From the NCBI GenBank assembly GCA_965220415.1, contig OZ244829.1:6089065-6153064 (forward strand): a DNA stretch of 64,000 bases. Reading direction: 5' to 3'. Source of the stretch: JAJDTR01 sp965220415 (GTDB lineage Bacteria > Poribacteria > WGA-4E > JAJDTR01). Both the position numbers and the translations under genes were made by a program. This document shows, piece after piece, positions 63,111-64,000 of this stretch. Each line of letters starts with the position of its first letter. The first letter of the stretch is position 1. The notes beneath the pieces were generated by a model. That model ran no database searches, was not told the origin of the DNA, and saw only the letters and a list, made by a program, of their open reading frames with translations.

Positions 63111-63137
63111 TTTCACGAGGTGGTATAGAACATTAAT

Positions 63138-64000
63138 TTGGACAAGGCAAAATTCTCCCGCCGTTCGTTAATCTTACCAGTTTATCTACCAGCCCTTCTA
63201 CTCGCCTTCGGACAAGGCGTCGTCACTCCGACATTTGCAATTTATGTAAAGTCTTTTTCTCTTTCTTATACCCTCACTACGTTCGTCATTGCGGTGGCAG
63301 TCGTTGGCAACCTTCCCGCTGGCATCTTGGTGGAGCGCATTGGTCGAAGACCTTCGATGATTATCGGCGCGATTCTTGACGCTCTTTCCATGCTCGGTGT
63401 GGGACTCGCCGCCAACGTCTTTCAACTCATCCTTTTTCGACTGATTGGTGGAATAGGCGGAACATTGTGGTCGCTGTCTCGGCATGCCTACATGACGGAT
63501 GTTATTCCGAGGGGTGAACGAGGACGGTCAATCGCTCTCTTCGGCGGCATCAACCGAATCGGGGTTTTCGGGGGGCAAGTGATTGCTATCTTCCTCGGCG
63601 CGAGTCTTCGCACGCCGTTCTTTGTGTACTCCGCCGTCGGCGGATTGACAGCTATTCTTTGTACACTCTCTGTCTCGGAAACCGGGAATGTCCCTGCCAG
63701 CTCTGCGTCCGTGGACCTTAAACGATTGCCGAGGCTACTGAAAACACATTACCGAGCTCTGTTAACAGCCGGTCTCGCTCAAATCTGTGTGCAAACACTT
63801 CGCCAAGGCAGGTGGGTTGTAATCCCTCTATATGCCAGTGAGATTGTCGAATTGCCCGCACGCACCATCAGGCTAATCGTGATGATTTCTTCGGCTGTAG
63901 ATATGTCGCTGTTCCCGTTGGCAGGATTTCTTATGGACCGTTTTGGAAGGAGATACTCGGCTGTTCCGTGCTTCCTTATCTTTGCTACAGGCATGGTATT
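63138..64000 (+). CDS. MFS transporter, 3' end beyond the window
   Basis: The frame runs open to the window end for 287 codons. The sequence KFSRRSLILPVYLPALLLAF, FGQGVVTPTFAIYVKSF and LVERIGRRPSMIIGAILDAL contains the loop 2-3 signature of MFS carriers (ERIGRRP). A second copy (DRFGRRYS) occurs near the window end, so about eight membrane segments are visible. The start is TTG 63138 (GACAAGGC next) or an ATT six bases earlier that has GAGGTGG at normal spacing. Substrate unknown. Confidence 0.85.
   Translation, partial: MDKAKFSRRSLILPVYLPALLLAFGQGVVTPTFAIYVKSFSLSYTLTTFVIAVAVVGNLPAGILVERIGRRPSMIIGAILDALSMLGVGLAANVFQLILFRLIGGIGGTLWSLSRHAYMTDVIPRGERGRSIALFGGINRIGVFGGQVIAIFLGASLRTPFFVYSAVGGLTAILCTLSVSETGNVPASSASVDLKRLPRLLKTHYRALLTAGLAQICVQTLRQGRWVVIPLYASEIVELPARTIRLIVMISSAVDMSLFPLAGFLMDRFGRRYSAVPCFLIFATGMV

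Overview
The window most resembles the genome of a Candidatus Poribacteria-type bacterium (inference). Two giant secreted proteins end in the C-terminal module with the motif NPFNPETWIPY that I associate with that group. The gene content also fits: amidohydrolase paralogues, Rieske proteins, phytanoyl-CoA dioxygenase, an FGE-sulfatase plus dockerin protein, and intergenic DNA full of short dispersed repeats. Base composition looks balanced and genes lie on both strands.

Layout. 0-3 kb: the tail of an upstream gene, a secreted repeat protein and an IS3-family insertion sequence. 3-10 kb (minus strand): an MFS transporter, a zinc alcohol dehydrogenase, a Rieske ferredoxin and two paralogous amidohydrolases. 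10-14.2 kb: an accessory island, all minus strand, lodged between amidohydrolase paralogues 2 and 3. It holds a PIN toxin, an AbiU2-like gene with an in-frame stop and an antitoxin-like tail, a 75/30-residue membrane-protein pair, a DUF4926 gene, a DUF4238 gene and a membrane-tethered HNH protein. 14.2-17.9 kb: the third amidohydrolase, a PhyH dioxygenase and a frameshifted Eis-like GNAT gene. 18-19.5 kb: repeats and a small doubtful ORF behind a good promoter.

The outstanding locus is 19618-20619 (minus). It is one exported protein made of two fused peroxiredoxin domains, each with an in-frame UGA at the peroxidatic cysteine position. Each UGA is followed 13 nt later by the same 23-nt stem-loop with a bulged U, as expected of a bacterial SECIS element. 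This is a candidate tandem double-selenocysteine peroxiredoxin.

21-28 kb carries cell-envelope genes: a lipid kinase, a FemAB-like protein, then HEAT/TPR protein, membrane protein, phosphohexomutase and YvcK. 28-36 kb has a small Rieske protein, a Rieske protein fused to a long helical region, a nucleotidyltransferase toxin-antitoxin-like pair, a MITE, and an ABC exporter with its DUF1854 partner. 36.6-52.5 kb has a RibD-type reductase and three huge exported proteins (C25/PorU-like peptidase, lyase-like/FGE/dockerin protein, metallopeptidase/LVIVD protein), which suggests type IX-like secretion or surface anchoring. 52.8-59.7 kb is a proteostasis cluster (tig, clpP, clpX, lon, S4-domain gene) directly downstream of six tRNA genes with a strong shared promoter. 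60-64 kb has a DUF58 protein, D-Ala-D-Ala ligase, a macrodomain hydrolase and a truncated MFS transporter.

Intergenic regions carry at least four repeat families: a 240-bp MITE, short palindromic REP-like hairpins, a degenerate GCGATAG-ATCCC motif, and a ~100-bp element near 18-19 kb. All functional calls come from reading the sequence; no search was run.
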